In this document: piece after piece, positions 8,412 through 17,969 of the stretch
Numbering within the stretch: position 1 is the first letter of the stretch
Layout: the number at the start of each line of letters is the position of its first letter
The notes under the pieces: generated by a model
The model's input: only the letters and a program-made list of their open reading frames with translations
Told to the model about the DNA's origin: nothing
The model's database searches: none
Source of the DNA: Roseococcus pinisoli
Lineage (GTDB): Bacteria > Pseudomonadota > Alphaproteobacteria > Acetobacterales > Acetobacteraceae
NCBI RefSeq assembly: GCF_018413645.1
Contig: NZ_JAHCDA010000001.1
Coordinates: 806,001-870,000 of the forward strand
Direction: 5' to 3'
Length of the DNA: 64,000 nt
Translations under genes and position numbers: made by a program

Positions 8412-9481
8412 GCCGGTCTTGTGCCGGGATATGCGCGGCCTTTCCAGCCCGCCGGATAGCCGAGGGCCCCGCGGGCCAGCGCCGTCCATTGCAGCGCCAG
8501 CGCGACCAGGACCGTCAGGGGATGCAACGGCACGGTCCACCAGGGCTCCCGGCCACGCCAGGCGACGGCGGCCCGGACCGCGAAGCCCAGGAAAATCGCC
8601 GCCGCGGCCCCGGGTGCGGGCAGCAGCAGCCAGGGCCAGAGATGGCCGCCGGCCAGCAGCAGGGTCCAGACCGGCAGACCGATCGGCGTCGCCATCCCCT
8701 CGCGCGCATTCTTGAGAAAGCCGTCCCAGGCCTCGCCGAAGCCCCGATACATGCGGCAGCTGGCCAGCGGCGCGCCGGCGACGATCTCGGTATCGGCGCC
8801 GGATTGCCGGAAGCAGCGGGCGAGGGCGATCCCGTCATGCAGCACGCCCCGGATGGCCGCATGCCCGCCGGTGCGCTCATAGGCGCCGCGCTCGACGAGC
8901 AGGAGCTGCCCGCAGGCCGCGGCCAGGGCGGCCCAGCGTGTCGTCGTCCGCCCCCCGAAGGGCAGGTAGCAGAGCAGCAGAAAGTTGATGAAGGGCACCG
9001 TCAGCGCCTCGCCCAGGCTGCCGATGCGCTGCCGCGGCACCGCACTGACCATCGGCGTCCCGCGCGCGGCCATGGCGGCGGCGGCCCGGGGGGCGAGGCG
9101 CACATCGGCGTCGAGGAAGAGGAGGTGCGTGCCCGTCGCGGCCTCGGCCAGGCGGGCGCAGGCATGCACCTTGCCCGTCCAGCCCGGCGGCAGCGGCGGC
9201 GCCTGGAGCAGGCGGACGCCGGGATATCCGGCGACGATGGCCGCGGTGCCGTCGGTGCTGCCGTCATCCATCACGATCACCTCGACTTCGCAGCCCGTCG
9301 AGGCCAGCGCGGCCTCGAGGCAGGGGCCGATGTTCCCGGCCTCGTTGCGCGCGGGGATGAGGATGGAGACGCGCGTGCCGGCCGGCGGCACGCCGCGCGC
9401 CACCGGCAGCCGGATCAGGTTCAGGAGGCCGAGCAGGGCCGGCAGCAGCGCCAGCGCCAGCGCGATATGCGTGGGCGCCAT
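8408..9481 (-). CDS. crtQ: Family 2 glycosyltransferase, CrtQ-like
   Basis: A 357-residue membrane-anchored GT2 enzyme. An N-terminal hydrophobic helix precedes the GT-A start SILIPARNEAGNIGPCLEAA. The metal and donor site is FLDADV, with DDGSTDGTAA before it. Several segments match staphylococcal 4,4'-diaponeurosporenoate glycosyltransferase CrtQ: PPGWTGKVHAC, TGGHAAIRGVLHDGIALARC, RMYRGFGEAWDGFLKN and a C-terminal GWKGRAYPG. Two or three more membrane helices lie near the C-terminus. It would glycosylate the carotenoid carboxylate. It starts 2 bases after the acyltransferase stop. The hopanoid-associated HpnB family is the main alternative, but no hopanoid cyclase is present. Confidence 0.8.
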   Translation of the reverse strand: MAPTHIALALALLPALLGLLNLIRLPVARGVPPAGTRVSILIPARNEAGNIGPCLEAALASTGCEVEVIVMDDGSTDGTAAIVAGYPGVRLLQAPPLPPGWTGKVHACARLAEAATGTHLLFLDADVRLAPRAAAAMAARGTPMVSAVPRQRIGSLGEALTVPFINFLLLCYLPFGGRTTTRWAALAAACGQLLLVERGAYERTGGHAAIRGVLHDGIALARCFRQSGADTEIVAGAPLASCRMYRGFGEAWDGFLKNAREGMATPIGLPVWTLLLAGGHLWPWLLLPAPGAAAAIFLGFAVRAAVAWRGREPWWTVPLHPLTVLVALALQWTALARGALGYPAGWKGRAYPGTRPA

Positions 9482-9483
9482 GC

Positions 9484-10227
9484 TCAGCCCTCCCGCGCGC
9501 TCGGATCGTGCTCCGGCGCAAAGCGCAGGCGCTGCCAGAGCCCGTAGATGCCGCCCATGCCGCGCCCGCCGCCGATCACCACGCGGAAGCGCGCGGGATC
9601 GCGGCTGATCGCATCGGCGGCGAGCCGATCCATCACCGCCGTCAGGGCGGTGCGGAGGCCTTCCTCGTCCGTCGCCTCGACCGGAGGGCCGAAGGCCATC
9701 AGCGCCTCGCCGCGCTTCTCGGTCCAGTGGGTGTATTCGACGGCCAGCGGCAGGATCACCGCCTCCGGCGCAAGGCGCGGCAGGCGCAGGATGCCGGGCG
9801 CGAGCGGCACCGGGCGCTCGCGCACATCGGCGAAGCGGCCGGGCGCATTGACCCAGAGGAGGTGGCGCGGATCGGCCAGGACCTCCTTCGCGGTCGCGAG
9901 GAAATGGCGCGCGCCGCGCGGCGAATGCTGCTCCACGCCGAAGGCGCCGAGGCGGCGCAGGAAGCCGTATTTCTGCAGGGCCACGGCATCCATCGGCACG
10001 AAGCTGGACCGGTCCGGGAAGAGGCTTCGCGTCGCCAGCAGGACCAGGACGCCATCCCACCAGCCGGGATGGTTGGCGAGGACGATCAGGGGCCGGCCGA
10101 GCGGTGCGTCGGGCTCGCCCCAGCGCGCGAGGCGGAGGGCGCAGAAGCTGCCGGCGAACTGGCGGCGGAACGCGCCCTCGAAGAAGCGCAGCAGGCGCTC
10201 CGACCGCAGGGCGACAGGGCCGCTCAC
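9484..10227 (-). CDS. Acyltransferase of the PlsC/LPLAT fold, probable carotenoid glycoside acylation
   Basis: The 247-residue protein has the acyltransferase block I motif NHPGWWD (NHx4D). It is followed by FVPMDAVALQKYGFLRRLGA and a block III-like VNAPGRFADVRERP, then LPLAVEYTHW. It is probably membrane-associated but has no clear transmembrane helix. Between crtP and the glycosyltransferase it occupies the place of a final acylation step, as CrtO does in staphyloxanthin synthesis. Staphylococcal CrtO is a much smaller protein, so this would be an analogue and not an orthologue. A phospholipid acyltransferase role cannot be excluded. Its ATG overlaps the crtP stop by 4 bases. Confidence 0.75.
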   Translation of the reverse strand: MSGPVALRSERLLRFFEGAFRRQFAGSFCALRLARWGEPDAPLGRPLIVLANHPGWWDGVLVLLATRSLFPDRSSFVPMDAVALQKYGFLRRLGAFGVEQHSPRGARHFLATAKEVLADPRHLLWVNAPGRFADVRERPVPLAPGILRLPRLAPEAVILPLAVEYTHWTEKRGEALMAFGPPVEATDEEGLRTALTAVMDRLAADAISRDPARFRVVIGGGRGMGGIYGLWQRLRFAPEHDPSAREG

Positions 10228-11804
10228 CCGGACAGCTCGGCCTCGCGCCGGCCGGCGAGCTCCGCCTCGGGGCTCATGCCGCTGCCGCCGAGGTCGCGAT
10301 CCATGCTGTCGGCCGCGATCCAGCCGCTCATCATCACCATCGGCATGCCGGGGCCGGGATGCGCGGCGCCGCCGGCCAGATAGAGGCCCTTCACCGCGCG
10401 GCTGCGATTGCCGGGCTTGAAGGCGCCCGTGAAGGTGCCGTGCGAGGCCAGGCCGTAGATCGCGCCGTCCAGCACGCGATAGCGCTCGTGGATGTCGACG
10501 GGCGTCAGCCGACGCTCGACGACGATGCGCTCCTCGATGTCCTCTAGGCCGGCGGTGCGCTTCAGCTTGTCGAGAATTTTTTGCCGGTAGCCGGGGAAGA
10601 GCTGCTCCCAGTCGTGATGCGGGCGCAGGTGCGGCGTATGGACCAGCACGTAGAGGGACTCACCGCCTTCCGGCGCGCTGGTGGGATCGGTGGTCGCCGT
10701 CGCGGCGAGATAGGCGGTGGGATCGGGCGCGGGCTCGCCGCGCTTGTAGATCGCGTCGAACTCCTCCTCCGCGTCGCGCGAGAAGACGAAGTCGTGATGC
10801 GTCAGGTGCTCGTAGCGCCGGTTCAGCCCGAGATAGAGCACGACGCCGGAGCAGGCCGGCTCGTAGCCCTTCTTCGTATAGGCCTCGCCCGCGCGGCCGC
10901 CGACCAGCTCCTTGTAGGTGCGGATGGCGTCCATGTTGGAGATCACCGCGTCGCACATCAGGCGCTCGCCGGTGGTGAGCGTGACGGATTGCATCGCGCC
11001 ATTCTCGATGCCGAACATCGCGACATCGCAGTCGGGCCGCAGCTCCACGCCCAGCTCACCGGCCAGCTTCGCCAGGCCCTCGGCCACGGCACGCGTGCCG
11101 CCCACCGGATACCACACGCCCTCGCTCGCCTGCATGTCACCGATGGAGGCGAGCACGGCGGGCGCGAGATAGGGATTGCTGCCGACATACTGGCAATAGT
11201 GATCCAGCATCTGCGCCAGCCGCTCGTCCGGCACATGGCCACGAATGACCTTCGCGACCGTCTGGCCCATGCGCAGCGCCAGGACATCCTTCAGCGTGTT
11301 CGGCGAGAAATTCTGCTTCACGTCGAGCGTGTCGCCGATGCCCTCGACCGACTTCCAGAAGAAGAATTTTTCCGAGACGCCGTGCAGGTGCTTCGAGACG
11401 TCCTGGAAATTTCTATAGCCATCACCCGCGCCGGTGCCGGGTGCGAATTCGTCCATCATGCGCGCCATGGCATCGACCTTCTCCATCAGGTCGATGCGCG
11501 TGCCGTCGTCGAAGAAGCAGCGCCATTGCGGGTCCAGGCGGATCAGCGGCAGCTCCTTCGCCTGGTCGCGCCCCGCCTCCGCGTAGATCCGGCGCAGCAC
11601 GCGCGGCACGGTGAGGATGGTCGGCCCCATGTCGAAGCGGAATTTTCCCGAGCCGTCCGGCGCGTCGAGGAAGAGCTGCGCCGCCTTGCCGCCCAGCCAG
11701 GAATTCTTGTCCAGCAGCGTGACGCGATGGCCCCGCGCGGCCGCGACGCAGGCCGCGGCTAGGCCGCCCAGCCCCGCGCCGACGACGACAACACGCGCGC
11801 TCAT
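10224..11804 (-). CDS. crtP: CrtP-like carotenoid terminal oxidase (CrtI/CrtN superfamily)
   Basis: A 526-residue FAD enzyme. The dinucleotide site is VVVVGAGLGGLAAACVAAAR followed by GGKAAQL and FDMGPTILTVP. Features shared with staphylococcal 4,4'-diaponeurosporene oxidase CrtP are QWRCFFDDGT, the block YVGSNPYLAPAVL with MQASEGVWYPVGG, VISNMDAIRTYKELV, SGVVLYLGL, AIYGLASH and the C-terminal HPGPGMPMVMMSG. CrtN-type desaturases have HPGxGxP with a different continuation. CrtP oxidises a terminal methyl group of the C30 polyene to an aldehyde. ATG 11804 directly precedes the FAD motif. Methylotroph and planctomycete homologues act on C30 substrates, so the assignment is plausible but not tested. 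Confidence 0.82.
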   Translation of the reverse strand: MSARVVVVGAGLGGLAAACVAAARGHRVTLLDKNSWLGGKAAQLFLDAPDGSGKFRFDMGPTILTVPRVLRRIYAEAGRDQAKELPLIRLDPQWRCFFDDGTRIDLMEKVDAMARMMDEFAPGTGAGDGYRNFQDVSKHLHGVSEKFFFWKSVEGIGDTLDVKQNFSPNTLKDVLALRMGQTVAKVIRGHVPDERLAQMLDHYCQYVGSNPYLAPAVLASIGDMQASEGVWYPVGGTRAVAEGLAKLAGELGVELRPDCDVAMFGIENGAMQSVTLTTGERLMCDAVISNMDAIRTYKELVGGRAGEAYTKKGYEPACSGVVLYLGLNRRYEHLTHHDFVFSRDAEEEFDAIYKRGEPAPDPTAYLAATATTDPTSAPEGGESLYVLVHTPHLRPHHDWEQLFPGYRQKILDKLKRTAGLEDIEERIVVERRLTPVDIHERYRVLDGAIYGLASHGTFTGAFKPGNRSRAVKGLYLAGGAAHPGPGMPMVMMSGWIAADSMDRDLGGSGMSPEAELAGRREAELSG

Positions 11805-11893
11805 GTCCGTGCCCTCGAACACCGGGCGGCGGCTTCGCCGCCTTGGCTTCGCGCTGCGGAAGTGGTGCGGCCTGGAAAGTCGGGACGGGCGAG

Positions 11894-11912
11894 CCGGCCG
11901 CCGCGCGGCCGG
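11894..11912. other. GC-rich hairpin between crtN and crtP
   Basis: CCGGCCGC and GCGGCCGG form a perfect 8-base stem with a 3-base loop in the 142-base gap between the crtN stop and the crtP start. There is no T-run, so it is a weak terminator at most. It may reduce read-through or stabilise one mRNA segment, making expression of the downstream six genes partly independent of crtN. Confidence 0.4.
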
Positions 11913-11946
11913 AGGGCGGCCAATGACATGATCCTGTGATCCTTGC

Positions 11947-13491
11947 TCATGCCATTACCGTGCGCGGTGCCAGGGCGAGTTCCTGCTGCACGAGCTTGGC
12001 GGTGATGCGCGCCCCCTCATAGATCACGGGCAGGCCGGAGCCGGGATGCGTGCCGCCGCCCACGAGGTAGAGGCCCTCGGTGTCGTTGAAGCGGTTGCGG
12101 GGACGGAAGCTGAGCATCTGCATGAGGTCATGGCTGAGGTTGAAGGTGGCGCCGTAGCCCACGGCGAATTCGTCCTGCCAGGATTGCGGGCTGACGATCC
12201 GCTCGTAGCGAATCCTTGGCTCGATGTCGTGCAGGCCCAGGGTCTTCAGCCGATCCAGCGCGAGGCGGCGGTAGCGCGGCGCCTCCGCCTTCCAGTCACC
12301 GCCGTGACGCAGATTGGGCACCGGCACCAGCACGTAGAGCGACGAATGCCCCGGCGGTGCGAGGCTGGGATCGGTGATGCAGGGGTTCTGCACATAGAGG
12401 CTCGGCGCATCGGGCAATTCGCCGCTCTGGATCTGGCGGATGTTGCGCTGATACTCCTCGGCCAGCAGCACATTGTGATGCGCGAGCTGCGGGAAGGTTC
12501 CCTCCACGCCGAGATAGAGCATGAAGGTGGAGCAGGAGTAGCGCGCCTTCTCGATCTTGCGGTCGGACCAGTCCTTGCGCAGATGATCCGGCACCAGCTT
12601 CGGCACGGCATGGGCGAAGTCGGCATTAAGGATCACGGCCTCGGCCGCGATCTCCTTGCCGCCGGCCACCACGCCCGTCGCGCGGCGCCCCGCGAAGGCG
12701 ATGCGCTCGACCGGCGTGTCCAGGCGGATCTCGACGCCGAGGCGCTCCGCCACCCGCGCCATCGCATCGCTCACCGCGCCGCAGCCGCCGCGCGGATGGA
12801 ACACGCCGTGCTCGTATTCGAGGAAGCTCAGGATGGTGAAGAGCGAAGGGCAGCGGAAAGGCGACATGCCCAGGTATTTCGTCTGGAAGCCGAAGGCCAG
12901 GCGCACGCGCGGATCGGCGAAGTAGCGGCGCAGATCCTGGTCGACCTGCTGGTGCGGACGCAGCTGGGGCAGGGACTTCATCACGCCCGGCGTCATCATG
13001 CCGCGATGGCTGAGGAAGGGCCGCTCGAGGAAGGGACGGAACACCTCCAGCTTGCGGCGGTTGTCGTTCATGAAGCGCCGCAACCCCGCGACATCGCCCG
13101 GCGCCAGCGCGGCGATGGCCGCCTCCATGCGGGGAAGGTCGGAGGTCGCCTCCAGCGTCACCTGCGGCTGGCCTTCGAAGACAAGTCGGTATTGCGGATC
13201 GAGGCGGATCAGATCCACCTCCTCGTCGAGATCGGCGCCACAGGCGGCAAAGATCTCCCGCAGGATGCGCGGGTAGAGAAAGAAGGTCGGCCCGAGGTCG
13301 AAGCGGTAGCCTTCGGGCGAGGTCAGCGTGCGCGTGCGGCCGCCCACCACGCCGTCCTTCTCGAAGAGCGTGACGCGCGCGCCGGCGGCGGCCAGCTGCA
13401 TCGCGGCCGCCAACCCGCCGGGGCCAGCGCCCACCACGGCGACATGCGGCATCGCGCGGCGCAGATACGGGGCAGACAACGGCGCGTTCAT
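11947..13491 (-). CDS. crtN: CrtN-like C30 carotenoid desaturase
   Basis: A 514-residue phytoene-desaturase-family flavoenzyme. It has the N-terminal FAD motif VAVVGAGPGGLAAAMQLAAA, GGRTRTL and FDLGPTFFLYP. Segments shared with staphylococcal dehydrosqualene desaturase CrtN include LAFGFQTKYLGMSPFRCPSL, FHPRGGCGAVSDAMA, YSCSTFMLYLGV, and the C-terminal VGGGTHPGSGLPVIYEGARI at about 477. The enzyme would introduce conjugated double bonds into squalene or dehydrosqualene. It is the first gene of the operon, with 76 bases between it and the acyl-CoA dehydrogenase gene. The C30 substrate is inferred from the linked squalene genes and from the absence of crtB, crtE and crtY. Confidence 0.84.
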   Translation of the reverse strand: MNAPLSAPYLRRAMPHVAVVGAGPGGLAAAMQLAAAGARVTLFEKDGVVGGRTRTLTSPEGYRFDLGPTFFLYPRILREIFAACGADLDEEVDLIRLDPQYRLVFEGQPQVTLEATSDLPRMEAAIAALAPGDVAGLRRFMNDNRRKLEVFRPFLERPFLSHRGMMTPGVMKSLPQLRPHQQVDQDLRRYFADPRVRLAFGFQTKYLGMSPFRCPSLFTILSFLEYEHGVFHPRGGCGAVSDAMARVAERLGVEIRLDTPVERIAFAGRRATGVVAGGKEIAAEAVILNADFAHAVPKLVPDHLRKDWSDRKIEKARYSCSTFMLYLGVEGTFPQLAHHNVLLAEEYQRNIRQIQSGELPDAPSLYVQNPCITDPSLAPPGHSSLYVLVPVPNLRHGGDWKAEAPRYRRLALDRLKTLGLHDIEPRIRYERIVSPQSWQDEFAVGYGATFNLSHDLMQMLSFRPRNRFNDTEGLYLVGGGTHPGSGLPVIYEGARITAKLVQQELALAPRTVMA

Positions 13492-13508
13492 TCGAGACCT
13501 GTCACTGT

Positions 13509-13537
13509 GTTCATCGCTGTGGCGGTGGCTCCGTCAA
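13509..13537 (-). promoter_or_regulatory. Possible promoter upstream of crtN
   Basis: On the minus strand a TTGACG hexamer (13532-13537) is separated by 17 bases from ATGAAC (13509-13514), 18 bases before the crtN start. The -35 is good and the -10 is poor, so this is only a candidate. It would separate the carotenoid operon from the acyl-CoA dehydrogenase gene. Confidence 0.25.
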
Positions 13538-13546
13538 CGCTCGGGC

Positions 13547-13561
13547 GCCGCCAAAGGCGGC
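13547..13561 (-). terminator. Small hairpin after the acyl-CoA dehydrogenase gene
   Basis: GCCGCC/GGCGGC stem of 6 bases with a 3-base loop, 6 bases after the stop at 13568. It reads TTT in the loop on the minus strand but has no T-tail. This is weak evidence that transcription of the oxidoreductase genes ends before crtN. Confidence 0.35.
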
Positions 13562-13567
13562 AATCGG

Positions 13568-15171
<1,604 letters not shown>

Positions 15172-15175
<4 letters not shown>

Positions 15176-16293
15176 GGGGTCACCACCTCGTCGCCCGCGG
15201 CCCAGGCGGGCAGGAAGGCCTCCAGCTCGGGCTTCGCGATGGCCTCGGCCAGGCGCGCGCCCAGCACCGGACCGAACTTGAAGCCATGGCCCGAGAAGCC
15301 GGACATCACCCAGGCGCGGCGGGAGATCTTCTCCACGACGAAGCGCTCGTCGGGCTCCACGTCGTAGAAGCAGGTCGCGGTGCCGAGCGGCGCGAAGCGC
15401 TCCAGCCCCGGGATGCGCCGCCGCGCCAGCGCCAGGATGCGTTCCGCCTCGCGCGGATCGGCGCTGCGGTCCGGATCGTCGGGGTCGCCCTGCAGGGAGA
15501 AGCTGTGGTCGCCGATCTTGAGCGGCGTGCCGGCCACGGGTGGGACCATGTAGAAGCCGCCGGCGAGGTCGATGATCATCGGCGCCTTCGCGAAGGCCGC
15601 GGCCAGCTCCGGCGGGGGGCCCAGGCGCACGATCACCTGGCGGGAGGCCGTGACGCGCTGGCCGATGCCGGGCAGCAGCCGGGGAATCCAGGGCCCGGCC
15701 GCGACGACGAGGACATCGGCGCTGCGGACCGTGCCATCCTCCAGCACCAGCGCGGCGCGCGCCGCATCGACGCGGGTGGCCCGCGCCGTCTCGATCATCG
15801 CGCCGTGCGCGACGACATGCCGGGCCAGCGCGGCCACGATCCGCTCGGCCAGCAGGACGCCGCCCTGGGGGCACCAGAAGGCCCGCGCGATCCCGTCGCC
15901 GGACAGATAGGGGAAGCGCGCCGCGACCTCGGCGCCGGTGAGGTCCGTGACGTCGCGGCCCTCCGCGCCCAGCGCGGCGCGACTGTCGCGGAACCAGTCG
16001 CCGCTGGCCTCGTCGGTCGCCAGCACGCCGGTGGGGATGTGGAGCACCTCGCCCAGCTCGGCCCAGAGCTCGTCCCAGGCGGCATAGGCGGCGTCGACCA
16101 TCCGCATGTACCCGGCCTGCGCGCCATAGGCGTGGCGGATCAGCCGGTGATGGTCCACCGAGGAGCCGAGCGGGTTGGGCGGCGGCGCCTGGTCGACGAC
16201 CCGCACCGCGAAGCCCTCGCGCTGCAGGGCCCGTGCCGTGCTGAGCCCCATGATCCCAGCCCCGAGGACGAGGGCAGTCGGACGCCTTTCCAT
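15172..16293 (-). CDS. FAD-dependent amine oxidase, sarcosine oxidase-like
   Basis: A 373-residue DAO-family flavoprotein. It begins with the FAD motif ALVLGAGIMGLSTARALQRE. The segment GTATCFYDVEPDERFVVEK places a cysteine where monomeric sarcosine oxidase has its covalent FAD link. FSGHGFKFGPVLG near the C-terminus matches the same family. Such enzymes oxidise N-methyl amino acids or related secondary amines and release hydrogen peroxide. It is translationally coupled to the acyl-CoA dehydrogenase. The length matches monomeric sarcosine oxidase at about 390. N-methyltryptophan or pipecolate oxidase activity would also fit. Confidence 0.82.
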
Positions 16294-16350
16294 CCCGTCA
16301 TCCTGCCTGAGCGGCCGCCCGGTTGGAAGCGCGACGCCCGCCCCGGCTTC

Positions 16351-16941
16351 TCAGCGGGCGAGGGTGAGCCGCGCGACCTCCTCCTCCAGCGCCGCGATCC
16401 GGCGGTCCCGCACCGCCAGCGCGGCGGCGACGTCCTTCGCCTCGAAGCGCTGGGGGATGTGCTGCTGGCAGTTCACGTCCCAGGCGCGGAGCCGGAACAG
16501 GATCGCCTGCTCGGGAATCGCCCGGTAATCGGCCGGCCGCAGGGATTCGAGCAGGGCCGGGTCGTCCTCCACCACGCGCGCCTCGCCCCAGAGCTTGATG
16601 CGGCGCCGCTGCGCATAGTCGATGAGGAAGAGGAAGGCCTTCGGATTTTCGGCCAGGTTGCCCAGGGTGATGAACTGCCGGTTTCCCCGGAAATCGGCGA
16701 AGCCCAGCGTCTCCTCGTCCAGCACGCGCAGGAAGCCCGGCGGGCCGCCGCGATGCTGGATGTAGGGCTGCCCCTCCGCGCTGGCCGTGGAGAGGAAGAA
16801 GCTGGTCTGGGCGGCGATGAATTCCGCGAGCTCGGGCGAGACCCTGGCGGGCCAGTCGCCCTCCCGTGCCTCGAAGCGGGCGCGCGAGCCGCGCCTGGCC
16901 TGCACCGCCTTCACGCTCGGTGAGAACATGACATCGGACAT
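16351..16941 (-). CDS. Pyridoxamine 5'-phosphate oxidase-fold FMN-binding protein
   Basis: The 196-residue protein has the split-barrel flavin-binding pattern: FFLSTASAEGQPYIQHRGG, the FADFRGNRQFITLGNL segment, and AFLFLIDYAQRRRIKLWGEA. The C-terminal 25 residues form a predicted coiled coil (RDRRIAALEEEVARL). The family is cytoplasmic and often reduces or binds small molecules with FMN, heme or F420; the substrate is not visible. It is transcribed away from the LysR gene across a 98-base region with a palindrome next to the LysR start, so regulation by that LysR protein is likely. Confidence 0.78.
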   Translation of the reverse strand: MSDVMFSPSVKAVQARRGSRARFEAREGDWPARVSPELAEFIAAQTSFFLSTASAEGQPYIQHRGGPPGFLRVLDEETLGFADFRGNRQFITLGNLAENPKAFLFLIDYAQRRRIKLWGEARVVEDDPALLESLRPADYRAIPEQAILFRLRAWDVNCQQHIPQRFEAKDVAAALAVRDRRIAALEEEVARLTLAR

Positions 16942-17004
16942 GGAAGCCTCCTGATCGGCGGCCTCCTACATGATCCTTTCCCCGCGCCGGGATAATCGAA
17001 AAGA

Positions 17005-17036
17005 TTGACACTTCATCATTGCCGGAACTGCAATGA
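17005..17036. promoter_or_regulatory. Palindromic operator and -35-like box in the divergent lysR/flavin-protein region
   Basis: TCATTGC (17016-17022) and GCAATGA (17030-17036) are perfect 7-base arms around a 7-base spacer, ending 3 bases before the LysR start codon. A TTGACA lies just upstream at 17005-17010. The site fits a LysR-type dyad placed for autorepression, with a nearly leaderless lysR mRNA. No consensus -10 is visible. Confidence 0.5.
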
Positions 17037-17039
17037 CGA

Positions 17040-17933
17040 ATGGACCGCTTCGCCGCCATGGAGGCCTTCATCGCCGTCGCCGACCGGCGGGGCTTCGCGC
17101 CGGCGGCGCGGCATCTCGGCCTGGTCCCCTCGGCCGTGACGCGGCAGGTGGCGGCGCTGGAGGAGCATCTGGGCCTGCGGCTGCTGCAGCGGACCACGCG
17201 CTCCGTCACCCTCACCGATGCGGGCGCCCGCTACCTCGACCGCGCCCGGCGCATCCTGACGGAGATGCGGGAGGCCGAGGATTTCGCGCAATCCGCCCGC
17301 GCGAGCCCGATCGGGCGCCTGGTCGTGACCGCGCCTGCGACCTTCGGGCACCTGCATGTCGCGCCCCTCATGGCCGACTACCTCCGGCGCTACCCGGAGA
17401 CGCAGGGGCAGCTCCTGCTGTCCGACCGCTGGATCAACCTGGTCGAGGAGGGCATCGACCTTGCCATCCGCATCGGGCACCTGCCGGATTCGGGGCTGGC
17501 GGCGCGGCCGCTGGGGCGGACGCGGCAGGTGCTGGTGGCCTCGCCCGGCTATCTCGCCCAGGCGGGCGTGCCGCAGGAGCCGGCCGATCTCGCGCGGCAC
17601 CAGCTCATCCGCTTCGCGGGCTTCGACGGGCCGGAGGAATGGCGCTTCCAGCGGGAAGGCGTGGAGCAGCGCGTGACCGTCGCGCCCCGGCTGCTCACCA
17701 ACAGCGCGGATGCCGCCATCCGCGCGGCGGAGCGCGACATCGGCCTCGCGCGGGTGCTCAGCTACCAGGCGCGGGAGGCGATCCAGGCCGGGCGCCTGCA
17801 GGTGGTGCTGGGCGAGTTCGAGCCGCCCGCGCGGCCCATCCAGCTCGTCTGGCCGGCGGCACGGCTGGTCTCGGCCAAGCTGCGCGCCTTCATCGACCTC
17901 GCGGCCGGGACCACCGACTGGGACTTCGGCTGA
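17040..17933 (+). CDS. LysR-family transcriptional regulator
   Basis: A 297-residue regulator. The N-terminal winged helix is clear: MEAFIAVADRRGFAPAARHL, then LVPSAVTRQVAALEEHLGLR and LLQRTTRSVTLTDAG. The remainder is the periplasmic-binding-fold effector domain, with GRLVVTAPATFGHLHVAPLM and IDLAIRIGHLPDSGLAARPL. It belongs to the large group close to DsdC/PgrR-type regulators. It is divergent from the FMN-binding protein gene, and a perfect dyad sits between them. The effector cannot be read from the sequence. The stop codon lies inside the hairpin that follows. Confidence 0.92.
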   Translation: MDRFAAMEAFIAVADRRGFAPAARHLGLVPSAVTRQVAALEEHLGLRLLQRTTRSVTLTDAGARYLDRARRILTEMREAEDFAQSARASPIGRLVVTAPATFGHLHVAPLMADYLRRYPETQGQLLLSDRWINLVEEGIDLAIRIGHLPDSGLAARPLGRTRQVLVASPGYLAQAGVPQEPADLARHQLIRFAGFDGPEEWRFQREGVEQRVTVAPRLLTNSADAAIRAAERDIGLARVLSYQAREAIQAGRLQVVLGEFEPPARPIQLVWPAARLVSAKLRAFIDLAAGTTDWDFG

Positions 17934-17969
17934 CCGCGCCGGACGCGGTCAGCCGCCAGCCCTGGCGGC
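17929..17969. terminator. Two adjacent hairpins between convergent lysR and tctC genes
   Basis: The first stem is GCTGACCGCG/CGCGGTCAGC (17929-17938 and 17944-17953, 5-base loop), overlapping the lysR stop. The second is GCCGCCAG/CTGGCGGC (17952-17959 and 17962-17969), ending next to the tctC stop at 17970. Neither has a T-tail. Together they probably end transcription from both sides. Confidence 0.55.

Noticed and set aside
8408-9481. HpnB-type hopanoid glycosyltransferase in place of CrtQ.
   Set aside because: No squalene-hopene cyclase or other hopanoid tailoring genes are present, and the C-terminal GWKGRAYPG and central HDGIAL segments fit CrtQ. The possibility is not fully excluded.
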